Positions 26,001-35,601 of a stretch of 64,000 bases of DNA are shown here, one piece after another. Origin of the DNA: an uncultured Bacteroidales bacterium (GTDB lineage Bacteria > Bacteroidota > Bacteroidia > Bacteroidales > Muribaculaceae). The stretch spans positions 1 through 64,000 of the forward strand of contig CADCFN010000006.1 in assembly GCA_902800715.1 (NCBI GenBank). The letters run 5' to 3'. Within the stretch, counting starts at the first letter, position 1. Every line of letters starts with the position of its first letter. The translations under genes and the position numbers were made by a program. The notes beneath the pieces are model-generated. The model had not been told where the DNA came from. It made no database searches and saw only the letters and a program-made list of their open reading frames with translations.

Positions 26001-29000
26001 ATTCATCAACCCACACGACACAATTCTTGGTAGAAGGTGAGTTGTTGCGCACACCGATGAGGATTACACGCACCTTGCTCAGCGAGGGGTTACCCATTAC
26101 ATAGACTTTGTTATTGGGGTGGTCATCGTCTACGTCCTGATACCTTATCGCATAGCCAACACCCGAGACACCAGCCATCTTTTCGGCATTACGATGCTTC
26201 TTGGCATTGACGAGCACATCCAAATCAATATCGAGCATATTCTCGGATGGCCACACTTTTTCACGATCGACAGTGCTGTTAGTACTATAACGACCAGGCG
26301 ATGTAACCGTCAAGGGAATTTCATACTCGTAGTAGTTATTCTTCACATCCGAACCGATGCGCATAAAGAGCGAAACGTCACCATTACGCAGGTTGGTCTC
26401 GTTACCGATGGCGGCCTCGTTGTGTACGAACATCTGCAAGCGCTTGTAGTTGCGCAGGTCCAAATCAGTATTACGGTACACACCACGGGCATCACCAGCA
26501 GTCAGGTTGTCGACAGTGAGCTGCATGGACTGCTCATTGAGCTGTGTAATCTGGGATTGACCGCTATCGATAATACGTGAAACACCTGGAGGCAGAACAT
26601 AGTTCACCGGTTCACGCGACGCATTCTCCTCGATATTCACCGTGTTGATGCTGATGCTACCGTCGGCAGGATGCTCTCCACGCATGTTCAGGTTATACTT
26701 GTAATTGCGCCATTCGCCACGCACCAGTTCCAGGGTTGCAAAACGCAAGTGGGTAGTTGCCTTGAAACCTGTCATGAACATACGCATGAAACGGATGGTC
26801 GTGAAGTCCTGAATGGCACCCACTTTCTTCTGATAATCATTCAGAGGTATGGTAAACTGGTACCATGTAGCCGTCTGGACTTGACCATTGCGGGTGTGAA
26901 CATTTGCCACTTGCTTGTCGGTGATATAATTCATGCCCGGCTTCAATGAGTCGGGATGAATCGCTATTCGATACTGGAAGAAGCGTTCATACTCGTTCAG
27001 GGTGTTATCCTGGTTGATATCCTCAACATCGGGTGTGGAGCGTGATGTCTGATATTGGCCATCAGCAACATCGGTCTGTGACAGCGAGTTGCCCTCAGTG
27101 CCATTGTAGTGCTTGTAGCGCTCTAAGATAGTATAACGATGCGTGTCGTAATAATTGTTACGGTAGAAAGCATAGTTGTCACTTGCCGGGTCATTAAAGG
27201 GAGAGAACGGATCGTCCTGCATTGCTTCCACAGTGGATTGCGGCAGCTTTTTACGCAACCTTTCCAAGAATGTTCTATAGGTCTCGTGCTTGAACTCATC
27301 AATACCGCTTGCGTCAGTTGTCGGAAGTCCGTCAAGACCCACATCCTGGAGAATACGGGCTCCATTGGAGTTGTCAAAGGCGTAGGTCAACGAAGACTGT
27401 GACGCCACCCTACCCCACACCGTATTGGTAACACTAGTAGAGTCATTTCTGATGGGCAAACCGTTCTCATAACTCTTAAGACCATCCTTGAGGATATCCT
27501 CGCTCACCTCACCCAACTGCAAATAGAGCGAACCACCATCCTCGTTTCCAAGTTCGGGATCCATGAACGGGTCAAGCATCCAAAACTGGATATATTCAAT
27601 GTTGGATTGTTCAAAATTGGTATAGCCATTCTCCATTTTTCGCATGATACCACCCCAACGCGTCTCGGGTAAGGACAAGGAACCGTCTTCATTCACATTG
27701 ATAGTGTCAAGGTTGTAGGGACCACGCTCAGTAGGATAGAACGACAGATTGAGCGTCTGGATTACATTCGATTCACCATAGTTGAGCTCACGTCCCGGGA
27801 ACACCTCGCTGAACGCCACTTCACGGGCATAGGGATAGGACAAAGCCTCCAAATCGTTCTTGATGTAGCTAGGAGCATAGGATGAATTGCGCTGAGTGAA
27901 CAAACGGTCCACCGTATACCACGCGAGCAACGCGCGATTCATACCATAATCCAGTTCACTCGTGTATGTATTCTCAGGGAATGGATAGGAAGCCAAGAAC
28001 CAAGAGAAAGGCGAGCGGATATCATTACCAGACTGAGTCGACTCAAAGTCATCGATATATGAACTACCGGAATTAGAGCCTCGCTTGGCCTGATGCGGCA
28101 ACAACTGAGCGAATTCGCCCTTGAAATTGATAGTTGAAGGAGCAACGGCATTGACCGTCGGAATCTTGTTCAGCAGGTTTGTGAGCCACATGAACTTGCC
28201 GTTGTAGGCCATATTCACGCCCCATATTGTGTTGTTAACCAACTCACTACCGATAGCCACCTTGTCACCAATGGCTTTCTCGCCATAGTGCATAACGGTA
28301 GCACCAACATGGAAATTCTTGTTAAAATCATAGACAAGATCTAGACCTAACAGTGTCTTACGCTGCATGCTGAATGTGGCCTGGTTCTCAAGACTGACGT
28401 TGATAGGGGTACGGGATTCAATGATACTCTGGTTGGTGACGGTCACAGTACCCATGATGTAGTCCACTTGATAGTCAGTGCCCTCGGTCAGTTCGGTAGT
28501 ACCAGCGGTAACACGCACCGAACCACGCGCCACGTTGGTGGCACCGAGTGGAATCACGTTACCCGAGCTTGACTGGTATTCACCAGCGAGGACAAACTTG
28601 TTCTTGTCGCTGAACTGCTGGGCGACTGTGAGGGTCGAGTCATAAAGCTCGGTGTAGATATATTTCTGGGCGACGGCATCGTCCTGGAATTTGGAACGCA
28701 AGTGTTCGCCAAAAGGTTCGGCAACAGGGAAAATAATTTTACCTGTCTGCGGCTGAATGGTATAGCCTTTCAAAAAGTCAAACTTACCGTCGATATTGGG
28801 CTGCTGGTTGGCATCCAAGCGGTCGAGGTTCATGACCTGCAACAGGGGCACACCGTTAATTTTGCCATCAGGGATATAAGTGAGCTCATTACCTGTGGTA
28901 TCACTCAGATACTTGATATTGAGCTTAAAGTTATTCTGCTGAATGTCTAAAGCGTTGAGTGAATAAACATTCTTCATCGCCAGGTCCCACATGGGGTTGG

Positions 29001-30585
29001 GGTCTTCATTAAAAGTAGGAGACGAAGTGGTACCTTTCAACATCTTGACATAAATCGACTGGTCGGTTGAGGTTACGTTACCCGAGAACTCACCCACCTG
29101 ATATGTTTCTCCGCCATAGGTGTACTCATAGGCTACGGCAAGGATTTCATCGCTTGCCAAGGCCGTCTTGAGCATAATGTAACCCAAGGACGAATTCAGC
29201 GAATAATCTTCGGGTGATTTAAGCAGTCGAGCACTCTCGATTTTCTCATAGTCCTTACCTCCTTCAAAACCATATTCCTTTAACGGCAACAGCGCTGTTG
29301 AAGCCTTGCTCATGTATCGAGCTTCAGGATAAGCCTCCTTAATTTCACTCAACAGGTTATTGGAATTGTTTGACGGCATACCGGCACCCGTCCCTTTCCA
29401 GTGACTGTTCAGGATGTGACGAGGATCACCCTCACCGACATCCATAAACGCCATGATGTGGCGGGACTCGTTGTAATTGTTGCGTTTATTGGTAACCCAT
29501 ACCTCGATGCGAGTAATTTGCAAGCCCGATGAGGTCAGCGGGAGCATGGAGCACCAGTTGTCATAATTGTCACGGAAGAAATGGGAGAGGAAGAAGTTGC
29601 GGTTCTGGTCATACTTGTCGGCAGAGATATAGAACTCGTTGGTTTGCGAACCGCCCTTGGTGCTCACCGACTGGGTTTTGCTGTTCTGCTGCGAAACAAG
29701 CGCTGTCGCCGTCAGTTTACCGAACTGTAATTTGGTTTTCACACCGAACAAGGCGGCACTACCACGAATCAACGACGAACCCGTAGTCATGCTCACGTTA
29801 CCTGCCTCGATGCTCTTGATAATTTCGTCCTCCTTGCCCTCGTAGGCGAGTTTCAGATTCTTGCTGTCGAAGTCAAAGGTAGCACCCGTGTTGTAAGTCA
29901 TGTTGAAACGCATCTTATCACCCACGGTAGCATTGATATTGGCTTGGATTTTCTGTTCGAAGTCAAAGTAGGTCTTTCGTCTTTGGGAAACCGACAAAGC
30001 AGGGTTGTCGGTAGAATTGCTCTTCACGCCCATCTTGATGACAATCGAACCCGTCGTCTTCAACTGAACGCCACCAGGACCGAAGACCGACTCGGCAGCA
30101 CCCAAGCCAAATTGCATATCCATGAAGTTGAAGGGGTCTTTTTCCTTATCCTGTGCGCTCTCGGCATTCTTCTGTCGATAATACTCCATCATTGAGCGCC
30201 TGAAATCCATGTTACTGAACTCATCAGGCGACATGATGTAAGGGGTGACAATATCCCTGTCCCCCAAACGTGTATGAATCACAAAGCAACCAGTCTCGGG
30301 GTCGTACTCGACCTCTGAGCTGATGTTGGAAGGTGTTTTCAAGTCGGCGGCATATTCTCCCACGTCACTCACATCGTCATAACTGACAGGTATGGTGGGC
30401 TTGACATCGAAGTGCAAGTCGATGGGAGGTGTCTTCGGCTGGTTTAATGACGGACGTGTGTCAGGTGGCGGTGGAGGCGGCGGCAATGTGCTGGTCACAT
30501 ATTGCGCCAACAATAAACTATTACCCGCCCACAATCCAATGAGGACGCCAATAATAATTAAAAATATTTTTTTTCTATTCAGCAT
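23077..30585 (-). CDS. sprA: SprA, outer-membrane translocon protein of the type IX secretion system
   Basis: 2502 aa, the expected very large size. It forms the giant 36-stranded outer-membrane barrel through which T9SS cargo passes (established in Flavobacterium). A signal segment MLNRKKIFLIIIGVLIGLWAG is followed by a proline run (PPPPPPP, near 36-42) and the SprA N-terminal part (DPFNFMDMQFGLGAAESVFGPGGVQLKTTG). The remaining sequence consists of alternating amphipathic beta strands and large extracellular inserts, ending YGIQITMNLVK. The other core components (PorK-N, PorV) are not in the window. It lies 53 bases downstream of ruvA, a linkage seen in other Bacteroidetes. Confidence 0.96.
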   Translation of the reverse strand: MLNRKKIFLIIIGVLIGLWAGNSLLLAQYVTSTLPPPPPPPDTRPSLNQPKTPPIDLHFDVKPTIPVSYDDVSDVGEYAADLKTPSNISSEVEYDPETGCFVIHTRLGDRDIVTPYIMSPDEFSNMDFRRSMMEYYRQKNAESAQDKEKDPFNFMDMQFGLGAAESVFGPGGVQLKTTGSIVIKMGVKSNSTDNPALSVSQRRKTYFDFEQKIQANINATVGDKMRFNMTYNTGATFDFDSKNLKLAYEGKEDEIIKSIEAGNVSMTTGSSLIRGSAALFGVKTKLQFGKLTATALVSQQNSKTQSVSTKGGSQTNEFYISADKYDQNRNFFLSHFFRDNYDNWCSMLPLTSSGLQITRIEVWVTNKRNNYNESRHIMAFMDVGEGDPRHILNSHWKGTGAGMPSNNSNNLLSEIKEAYPEARYMSKASTALLPLKEYGFEGGKDYEKIESARLLKSPEDYSLNSSLGYIMLKTALASDEILAVAYEYTYGGETYQVGEFSGNVTSTDQSIYVKMLKGTTSSPTFNEDPNPMWDLAMKNVYSLNALDIQQNNFKLNIKYLSDTTGNELTYIPDGKINGVPLLQVMNLDRLDANQQPNIDGKFDFLKGYTIQPQTGKIIFPVAEPFGEHLRSKFQDDAVAQKYIYTELYDSTLTVAQQFSDKNKFVLAGEYQSSSGNVIPLGATNVARGSVRVTAGTTELTEGTDYQVDYIMGTVTVTNQSIIESRTPINVSLENQATFSMQRKTLLGLDLVYDFNKNFHVGATVMHYGEKAIGDKVAIGSELVNNTIWGVNMAYNGKFMWLTNLLNKIPTVNAVAPSTINFKGEFAQLLPHQAKRGSNSGSSYIDDFESTQSGNDIRSPFSWFLASYPFPENTYTSELDYGMNRALLAWYTVDRLFTQRNSSYAPSYIKNDLEALSYPYAREVAFSEVFPGRELNYGESNVIQTLNLSFYPTERGPYNLDTINVNEDGSLSLPETRWGGIMRKMENGYTNFEQSNIEYIQFWMLDPFMDPELGNEDGGSLYLQLGEVSEDILKDGLKSYENGLPIRNDSTSVTNTVWGRVASQSSLTYAFDNSNGARILQDVGLDGLPTTDASGIDEFKHETYRTFLERLRKKLPQSTVEAMQDDPFSPFNDPASDNYAFYRNNYYDTHRYTILERYKHYNGTEGNSLSQTDVADGQYQTSRSTPDVEDINQDNTLNEYERFFQYRIAIHPDSLKPGMNYITDKQVANVHTRNGQVQTATWYQFTIPLNDYQKKVGAIQDFTTIRFMRMFMTGFKATTHLRFATLELVRGEWRNYKYNLNMRGEHPADGSISINTVNIEENASREPVNYVLPPGVSRIIDSGQSQITQLNEQSMQLTVDNLTAGDARGVYRNTDLDLRNYKRLQMFVHNEAAIGNETNLRNGDVSLFMRIGSDVKNNYYEYEIPLTVTSPGRYSTNSTVDREKVWPSENMLDIDLDVLVNAKKHRNAEKMAGVSGVGYAIRYQDVDDDHPNNKVYVMGNPSLSKVRVILIGVRNNSPSTKNCVVWVDELRVTDFDSEGGWAAEALMELSMSDIAQLKMGFHKETEGFGSVDQGLTMRRKDNLDQYSITVNSDLGRFVPEKVKLQAPIYYFYSNDKTTPKYNPLDQDVRLKEAVDICETKAQKDSIMNYAVTRHIDKSFSINGLKFGIKSKNPMPWDPDNFSFSYVSNKRHLSDPENEYDNTNYYNGSMVYSWSPYVKPFKPFSYFINEKNKSMKFFRDWGLNWLPENISFRTTITRNYTEQQTRNETGIDIDLPVSVSKDFLWDRQFALSWKLTNSLKMSFQSNTQAHIMEPVGQVNKKLFPDAYRDWRDSVMRSIKELGTPWKYEQSFIVNYVAPFSQIPILSWISANAKYDSKYRWDRGAIIESISSGNIINSNTQYSIDGRLALEQFYGKVPYLKKVDERFSSKNTKRNKPAKREKPKKFNRTIKLSPDSAIVINHKLGVKNVKVTATTTDDKPFKIDFKVKDKDNVEITTLGEENLKFTVTEVQKAETKNFFTEAAQYTCRLLMSVRDIKVNYKGTKILSVPQYMPEIGDIFGQSTHYNVMAPGMDFAFGFVDDSYIEKALERNWLKGDRTQTTPAIYTLNRELDIEVKIEPIAGLVISLKGNHTDNRTNQIQFMYENPRVIYGGRFSKTHVALASALKTVKSTNDYKSATFDQFIANIPTVTERIQQRYLGTTYPDASYTRAKGIVGSPYSIENGAVNPSSSDVLIPAFMAAYSGKNAAKIDMNPFPGIKAILPNWRISYDGLGRIPFFKKLFKSFQISHNYSCTYMVDNFTSFSDWVTIGNGLGFTQNVVTEEVIPSSPYSISSVSLREEFLPFFGITATLNNGLTLDAKYNIKRNMSLMSSAGQLTEVGSNELSITANYKIANFNQVLRLKTKQQNVNNDLQLTFGVKLLSNTSLIRKWRTVDQDGVRSIVADKPQPTSGTRTLGINFAANYVISKRITFGAFFDYNANTPLVSTSSYPTTNSNYGIQITMNLVK

Positions 30586-30638
30586 GAACAGTCATTAAAT
30601 CAATAATCTCTGCACACCGGTTTGTCCGTTATTGCTTG

Positions 30639-31229
30639 TCACATCATCTTGAGCGCTTGCTTGATAGCAGCTTCAACGCTCAGTCCAGGATTGCTGGAAA
30701 ACAGCGATTTAAGTGCCTTTTGCGATGCTTGTTGAGAAAAACCCAACATGACAAGAGCAGCGAGTGCTTCGTCAAAGACTTCGCCGGCGGCATGATTTGT
30801 TTCTATTAATAACGTATCACCTGTGGGTTTTATTTTATCTTTGAGGTCAACTATTATTCTTTGTGCTGTTTTTCCACCCACACCCTTCACCGACTTGAAC
30901 AATGCCACATTGTTGCCGGTAATGGCTTGAGAAAATTCTTCAACGGTCATCGCCGAGAGGACCATACGCGCAATATTGGGTCCCACACCAGACACCGAGA
31001 TAAGCAGGAGAAAGGCCTCACGCTCGCGTTTGGTGGCGAAACCGAACAGCGTGTGGGCATCCTCACGAATCACCTCATAGGCATAGAGCATCGCCATGTC
31101 TTGCCCCACCTTGACGAGGGCGTCATAGGTGTTGAGTGATATATTCAACATATAGCCGATGCCGTGGTTATCGAGCACTGCATAAGCAGGATTGAGTTCG
31201 GCAATAGCGCCCTTAATGTAATCTATCAT
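30639..31229 (-). CDS. ruvA: Holliday junction branch-migration protein RuvA
   Basis: 196 aa. An N-terminal OB-fold (MIDYIKGAIAELNPAYAVLD), two helix-hairpin-helix motifs (LLISVSGVGPNIARMVLS and LFKSVKGVGGKTAQRIIV) and a C-terminal three-helix domain (DEALAALVMLGFSQQASQKAL) that contacts RuvB. It binds four-way junctions in the cytoplasm. The gene starts one base after the upstream subtilase stop, so translation is likely coupled. Confidence 0.97.
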   Translation of the reverse strand: MIDYIKGAIAELNPAYAVLDNHGIGYMLNISLNTYDALVKVGQDMAMLYAYEVIREDAHTLFGFATKREREAFLLLISVSGVGPNIARMVLSAMTVEEFSQAITGNNVALFKSVKGVGGKTAQRIIVDLKDKIKPTGDTLLIETNHAAGEVFDEALAALVMLGFSQQASQKALKSLFSSNPGLSVEAAIKQALKMM

Positions 31230-31230
31230 C

Positions 31231-33351
31231 TTACTTATTGATTATCAGATTAATAACAGCATTTAAATCAGATAAAGATATTTCCAAATCTTTATTCACG
31301 TCGGCCCGCACCATCGTGCCTGCATCAAATCTGGTTGAACCAGCCTGAATGACCTCGACAATGCGCATGACGTCAGCCACAGTAACCTCGCCATCATCAT
31401 TCACGTCACCAGGCAACAGCGTTTGACTGGCCACATGATTCACAGCAGCCCAGGCATCCAGTTTCCCGTAGCCCCATCGAGGCGCGTTGGCATCGTTAAT
31501 AAAGTCGTCCCTCATAGAGGTAGCCTGGAGCACTTGCCGCACATCGGCAGCCGTCAAGGTCTTGTTGACCTGGAGCATCAATGCAATAGAACCGGTCACT
31601 ACAGGCGCCGACATAGAGGTACCCATGTTGGCATAATAAGGATACTCCACGCCGTCAACCACAGCAGGAGTGAGCCAATTCTCCCTACTGGATTTCTCAT
31701 CATATCGATTGGCTGAAGACAGCACCACAAATCCCGGTGCACAGACATCGGGACGAAGTTTACCGCATTCATCAGGCCCGAATGAGGAAAAATATGCGAT
31801 TTCTCCAGGATGGCATTTGGGGTACAAGACTATACCTTCATTCCAGTTCTCAAAAGTGTCATGAGAGCAATAAGCCCCAACGGATATAACAGCGTCGGTA
31901 GTGGCCAAGTCACTGATGGAGCCGCTATTGGAGCCCCCCGTCATGCCTTCAAACCCATAGGTATAAAAGTATGCCTTTTTGGTACACCATCCAGCCAGAA
32001 CAACGTGCTCGTCAGCCATATACTGCAGACCCAGCAGATAATCCGTTTCCAACGCCTTGGCATCGAACATCCAGTATGAATGGTACCTGTAACCAACAAT
32101 TTCATCGCCTGACGTTGAGAACTGAGGTTCCTGAGCATTGGCGAACTGGATTTCACCCTCAAAAAAAGTGGCAAAAGCAGGATTGTCATCACTGGACAAT
32201 GTGTACACGCTATCCTCAGGCAACATCCCCATCACTGGAGAGGCATATAGCAGTTCACCTGTATTGCGATTGATGATGATTAGCCGTGAGCGGTGCACCT
32301 GACGGCCGTCACTCCACATGCTCACATAGCCCTGATGCCGGCTACTCGAGCCTCGGCGCAGCAATGTGGTCACCGTGTCGGCGAGTCCACTGATTGAACT
32401 GTGGAAACAGATGGGAGTGTCACCATCATTGCCGGCTGAAACCACACAGATGCGGCCTGGTCCAGAAAGACGTTCAAAAGCTCGGCATTGGAACGATGTG
32501 CCATCATTCGGTCCGCTATTGGTACCAAGGCTCATGTTGATGACGCAAGGCTTCCCCACCCTGCGGGCATAGTCAAAGATGTAGTTGACAGAATTTACAA
32601 CATTGACATCGGTGAGCGAATCACTGGGTATTCCACAAGCCACAATATCGGCCTCGGGCGCCATGCCCGACCAGGCATTGCCCATATAGCTGCCGGCAGC
32701 AGTTCCCGTCGTGTGGGTGCCGTGTGAGGAGAGCGTGTTATCGGTTGTGAGTGTCGCTATCTGCCACGGCGTTTCAAAGCAACTGCCAGGCAAAGTGAAG
32801 CCGTCTATAACGGGACTAGTACCACTATAATCACAAGGGAGATACACCGCTTTGATACGATTCTGCCCATTGTCATCCTTAAAATTGATGTGGTTATAGT
32901 CAATGCCAGTGTCGATGACGCCGACTATCACGCCACGTCCCTTGAGGGGAACCACCTGACCCACGGCCTCATGCACCCAATCGACATGGGACAACTGTGA
33001 TGCCATGTCGTTGCAGAAATGCAGCGGCTGAGCCAGGGAAATCGCCTTCACGCCAGTCAGACGTGAAACCTCATCAAGCATAACAGCCGGCACTGCAGCA
33101 CTTACCATCGTGCCAAAGATACCATTGATTTTAACACCATTTTGCTGCAGCAGGTTAATGACCGACGGGTCATCAACTGATATAAAGGCTTGGAACTGCT
33201 CTGAACCAATATCAGCCGGCATTCGCCTTGAGGATGACTGCAGGAGCTGTGAACGATATATCTTGGAGCTGGCGCTCAATACGCCATCTGCCCGTCCCAC
33301 AGACGAGACGAGCAGGCAAGCTACCAGTATTATCAGGCTATTAAGTCTCAC
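31231..33351 (-). CDS. Secreted S8 (subtilisin-like) serine protease with dockerin-like C-terminus
   Basis: 706 aa, GTG start giving a signal peptide (MRLNSLIILVACLLVSSVGRA). The S8 triad is visible: Asp in GVIDTGIDYNHINF (near 145), His in SSHGTHTTGTAAG (near 210), Ser in MGTSMSAPVV (near 580), with the oxyanion Asn in VSAGNDGDTP. A long insert lies between His and Ser. The C-terminus carries two calcium-loop repeats, GDVNDDGEVTVADVMRIVE and ADVNKDLEISLSDLNAVIN, of dockerin type I form. It probably acts at the cell surface. It is the second of two tandem paralogues, upstream of ruvA-sprA. Confidence 0.93.
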   Translation of the reverse strand: MRLNSLIILVACLLVSSVGRADGVLSASSKIYRSQLLQSSSRRMPADIGSEQFQAFISVDDPSVINLLQQNGVKINGIFGTMVSAAVPAVMLDEVSRLTGVKAISLAQPLHFCNDMASQLSHVDWVHEAVGQVVPLKGRGVIVGVIDTGIDYNHINFKDDNGQNRIKAVYLPCDYSGTSPVIDGFTLPGSCFETPWQIATLTTDNTLSSHGTHTTGTAAGSYMGNAWSGMAPEADIVACGIPSDSLTDVNVVNSVNYIFDYARRVGKPCVINMSLGTNSGPNDGTSFQCRAFERLSGPGRICVVSAGNDGDTPICFHSSISGLADTVTTLLRRGSSSRHQGYVSMWSDGRQVHRSRLIIINRNTGELLYASPVMGMLPEDSVYTLSSDDNPAFATFFEGEIQFANAQEPQFSTSGDEIVGYRYHSYWMFDAKALETDYLLGLQYMADEHVVLAGWCTKKAYFYTYGFEGMTGGSNSGSISDLATTDAVISVGAYCSHDTFENWNEGIVLYPKCHPGEIAYFSSFGPDECGKLRPDVCAPGFVVLSSANRYDEKSSRENWLTPAVVDGVEYPYYANMGTSMSAPVVTGSIALMLQVNKTLTAADVRQVLQATSMRDDFINDANAPRWGYGKLDAWAAVNHVASQTLLPGDVNDDGEVTVADVMRIVEVIQAGSTRFDAGTMVRADVNKDLEISLSDLNAVINLIINK

Positions 33352-33358
33352 CAGATGC

Positions 33359-35386
33359 TTAGGAATGCAATATCAAATCGAGAATAGAATTGACGTCACC
33401 CACGCTGATTTCGCCATCATGGTTCACATCGGCACGTCGCATGGTCGCATCATCAAAATTCCCACCCAATATAATCGAGATGACAATGTTCATGTCATTG
33501 ATGGAGATTTCACCGTCATGGTCCACGTCACCCTTCAGCTCATCGGTGCTGAGCACATAACGCATGCCAGCATAGATGTCGAGTTTACCAAAACCCCAGC
33601 GCTGACGGTCACCATGGATAACGGGTGAATCCTTGTAACTGGAGTATTTGAGCACTTCACGCACATTGGCTGTACTCAGATTGGGGTTAGCCTGCAACCA
33701 CAAGGCTATCGCACCAGTCACTACGGGAGCAGACATTGACGTGCCCAAGTCAGGGCAATAAGGATACTCCACACCGTCGACAAATACCGGAGTTTGCCAA
33801 AAAGCCAAGTTGGGGGCCTCGGTGTCAAAACGGTTTGCCGATGAGATGACGACACTGCCAGGGGCGCATACGTCGGGACGGTTGATACCGTTCTCGTCAG
33901 GGCCAAATGAAGAATAATAGGAAATCTCGGTAGGAGTGCTGAAGTGACGGAAGTAGATGGTACCGTCACGCAGAGGAACCGTCTGGCGCGAATTATAAGA
34001 GCCCACCGAGATGACGCTGTCACATGTCGCCAGGTCACTGATGGAGCCGTGAGGAGAGCCAGCTTCAGCCCATGAGTAGCCATAATTCTTGAAATTGGCA
34101 TATTGCGAAGTCCAAATCACCAAATCGGTGGTCATCGGTGAAAAATACTGGAGTCCCAATACATAGCGGGATGAAAGCGCCCTCATATTCAATTCACACA
34201 AAGAGCTTGGACGACCATTTCCCTCAATCACACCCTGCACCGAAACAGAACCGACGCAATACTCAGCCAAATCGGCATCATCGTTGCTCGTGAACATATC
34301 ATACACACCCGACTGGGTTGCGCCCAAGGGACGCGAGCGGTAAAGAATAGCGCCAGTGTACCTGTTGGCTACGATAAAACGAGTATTAAATGGCTTGTCC
34401 TTGTTGCTCCATGCATTCACATAGCCTGAATATTCCGGACCACCGCCATAACCACTCAACAGGGTAACAACAGTGTCATTCTTGTTCTCGATTCTACGGT
34501 GGACACACACGGGATCGTTGCCGTCGTTGCCTGCCGAGACCACAAATATGCGACCATTGCCGGACATCTGCTTGAAAACACGGCACAGGTAGGAAGAGCC
34601 ATCGTGGGCACCCACATTGCTACCCAGACTGATATTGACGACGCAGGGCTTGCCCTTGCGCTTGGCATAGTCATTGATGTAGCTGAGGCAGTTGGCGACG
34701 CGCACGTCGGTCAGTTCGCCCTCAGGCATGCCACAGAGCACAAGATCGGCACCGGGCGCGATACCATACCACCCGTTGTCACGATAAGCACCCGCTGCAA
34801 TGCCAGCAGTCTGCGTGCCATGAGTGGTATTTCGGTCATCGGTAGTCAGCGACATGATTTGAGTGGGAGTCTCGTAACAGCTACCAGGCAACAGGCGATA
34901 ATTGACGACAGGCTGGGAGCCCGTTTTGTCGAGCGGCATATACACCGCCTTCACGCGGGAATTGCCGTTCTCGTCACACAGGTTGATGTGATTGAAGTCG
35001 AAACCGCAGTCAATGACGCCGACAATGACGCCCTGGCCATTATAAGCCTGGGGCAAGGTTGCTCCAGTGTGCACATTGTCAACACGAGAGAAATACCTGA
35101 CGCTGTCGCTGCAGGTCAAGAGCGTCAATGCCCGTGAAACGTGTTCCACGCCCTGTATGGCCTTAATGGTCTGAATTGATACGTCATTCCTGATTTGAAC
35201 CGTATAGAATCCATCATACTTTGCTGTGATGACGGCACCAGCCGCCTCAAGCATATAGTCCTTGAGGTCACTGTTCACTTCGATGAAGGCCTCATAATAC
35301 CCGCTATCCTCGCTGGGAGCAGCAGAAGACACACTGGAAGAGAGCATCATTGCTAATGCCGTAAACAATAAAAACAATCTTTTCAT
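33359..35386 (-). CDS. Secreted S8 (subtilisin-like) serine protease with dockerin-like C-terminus, paralogue
   Basis: 675 aa from the ATG at 35386 (MKRLFLLFTALAMMLSSSVSSAA, signal peptide). S8 triad: Asp in GVIDCGFDFNHINL (near 124), His in TTHGTQTAGIAAG (near 190), Ser in LGTSMSAPVV (near 550); oxyanion Asn in VSAGNDGNDP. It ends in two dockerin-like repeats (GDVDHDGEISINDMNIVIS and ADVNHDGEISVGDVNSILD). Clearly paralogous to the next gene, 7 bases downstream. First gene of a tightly packed cluster running through ruvA, sprA and the EpsG gene. Confidence 0.93.
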   Translation of the reverse strand: MKRLFLLFTALAMMLSSSVSSAAPSEDSGYYEAFIEVNSDLKDYMLEAAGAVITAKYDGFYTVQIRNDVSIQTIKAIQGVEHVSRALTLLTCSDSVRYFSRVDNVHTGATLPQAYNGQGVIVGVIDCGFDFNHINLCDENGNSRVKAVYMPLDKTGSQPVVNYRLLPGSCYETPTQIMSLTTDDRNTTHGTQTAGIAAGAYRDNGWYGIAPGADLVLCGMPEGELTDVRVANCLSYINDYAKRKGKPCVVNISLGSNVGAHDGSSYLCRVFKQMSGNGRIFVVSAGNDGNDPVCVHRRIENKNDTVVTLLSGYGGGPEYSGYVNAWSNKDKPFNTRFIVANRYTGAILYRSRPLGATQSGVYDMFTSNDDADLAEYCVGSVSVQGVIEGNGRPSSLCELNMRALSSRYVLGLQYFSPMTTDLVIWTSQYANFKNYGYSWAEAGSPHGSISDLATCDSVISVGSYNSRQTVPLRDGTIYFRHFSTPTEISYYSSFGPDENGINRPDVCAPGSVVISSANRFDTEAPNLAFWQTPVFVDGVEYPYCPDLGTSMSAPVVTGAIALWLQANPNLSTANVREVLKYSSYKDSPVIHGDRQRWGFGKLDIYAGMRYVLSTDELKGDVDHDGEISINDMNIVISIILGGNFDDATMRRADVNHDGEISVGDVNSILDLILHS

Positions 35387-35417
35387 TTTATACCACACTT
35401 AATATCTTTTCAAACTA

Positions 35418-35425
35418 CAAAAGTA
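35418..35425 (-). promoter_or_regulatory. -7 element upstream of the subtilase-ruvA-sprA cluster
   Basis: TACTTTTG on the minus strand, exact TAnnTTTG, 31 bases before the ATG. The -33 position does not read TTTG, so confidence is moderate. Confidence 0.45.
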
Positions 35426-35545
35426 ATACTTTTTTCACTGCCATTTACACATTATTCTAAAAAAAATCAGAGCCAAAATTTCTGAGCACCAACGCTATCC
35501 ATCAACTTAACACCTAGTAACATATACAGCAACCACCCAAAAACA

Positions 35546-35575
35546 GGAAGACGAGCCCTTGCAGACCCGTCTTCC
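35546..35575 (-). terminator. Terminator of the TPR-protein gene
   Basis: GGAAGACG/CGTCTTCC stem, followed on the minus strand by TGTTTTTGG, 27 bases beyond the stop at 35602. Confidence 0.75.
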
Positions 35576-35601
35576 CTAATTATTGCGATTGGAATAGTTG
35601 C

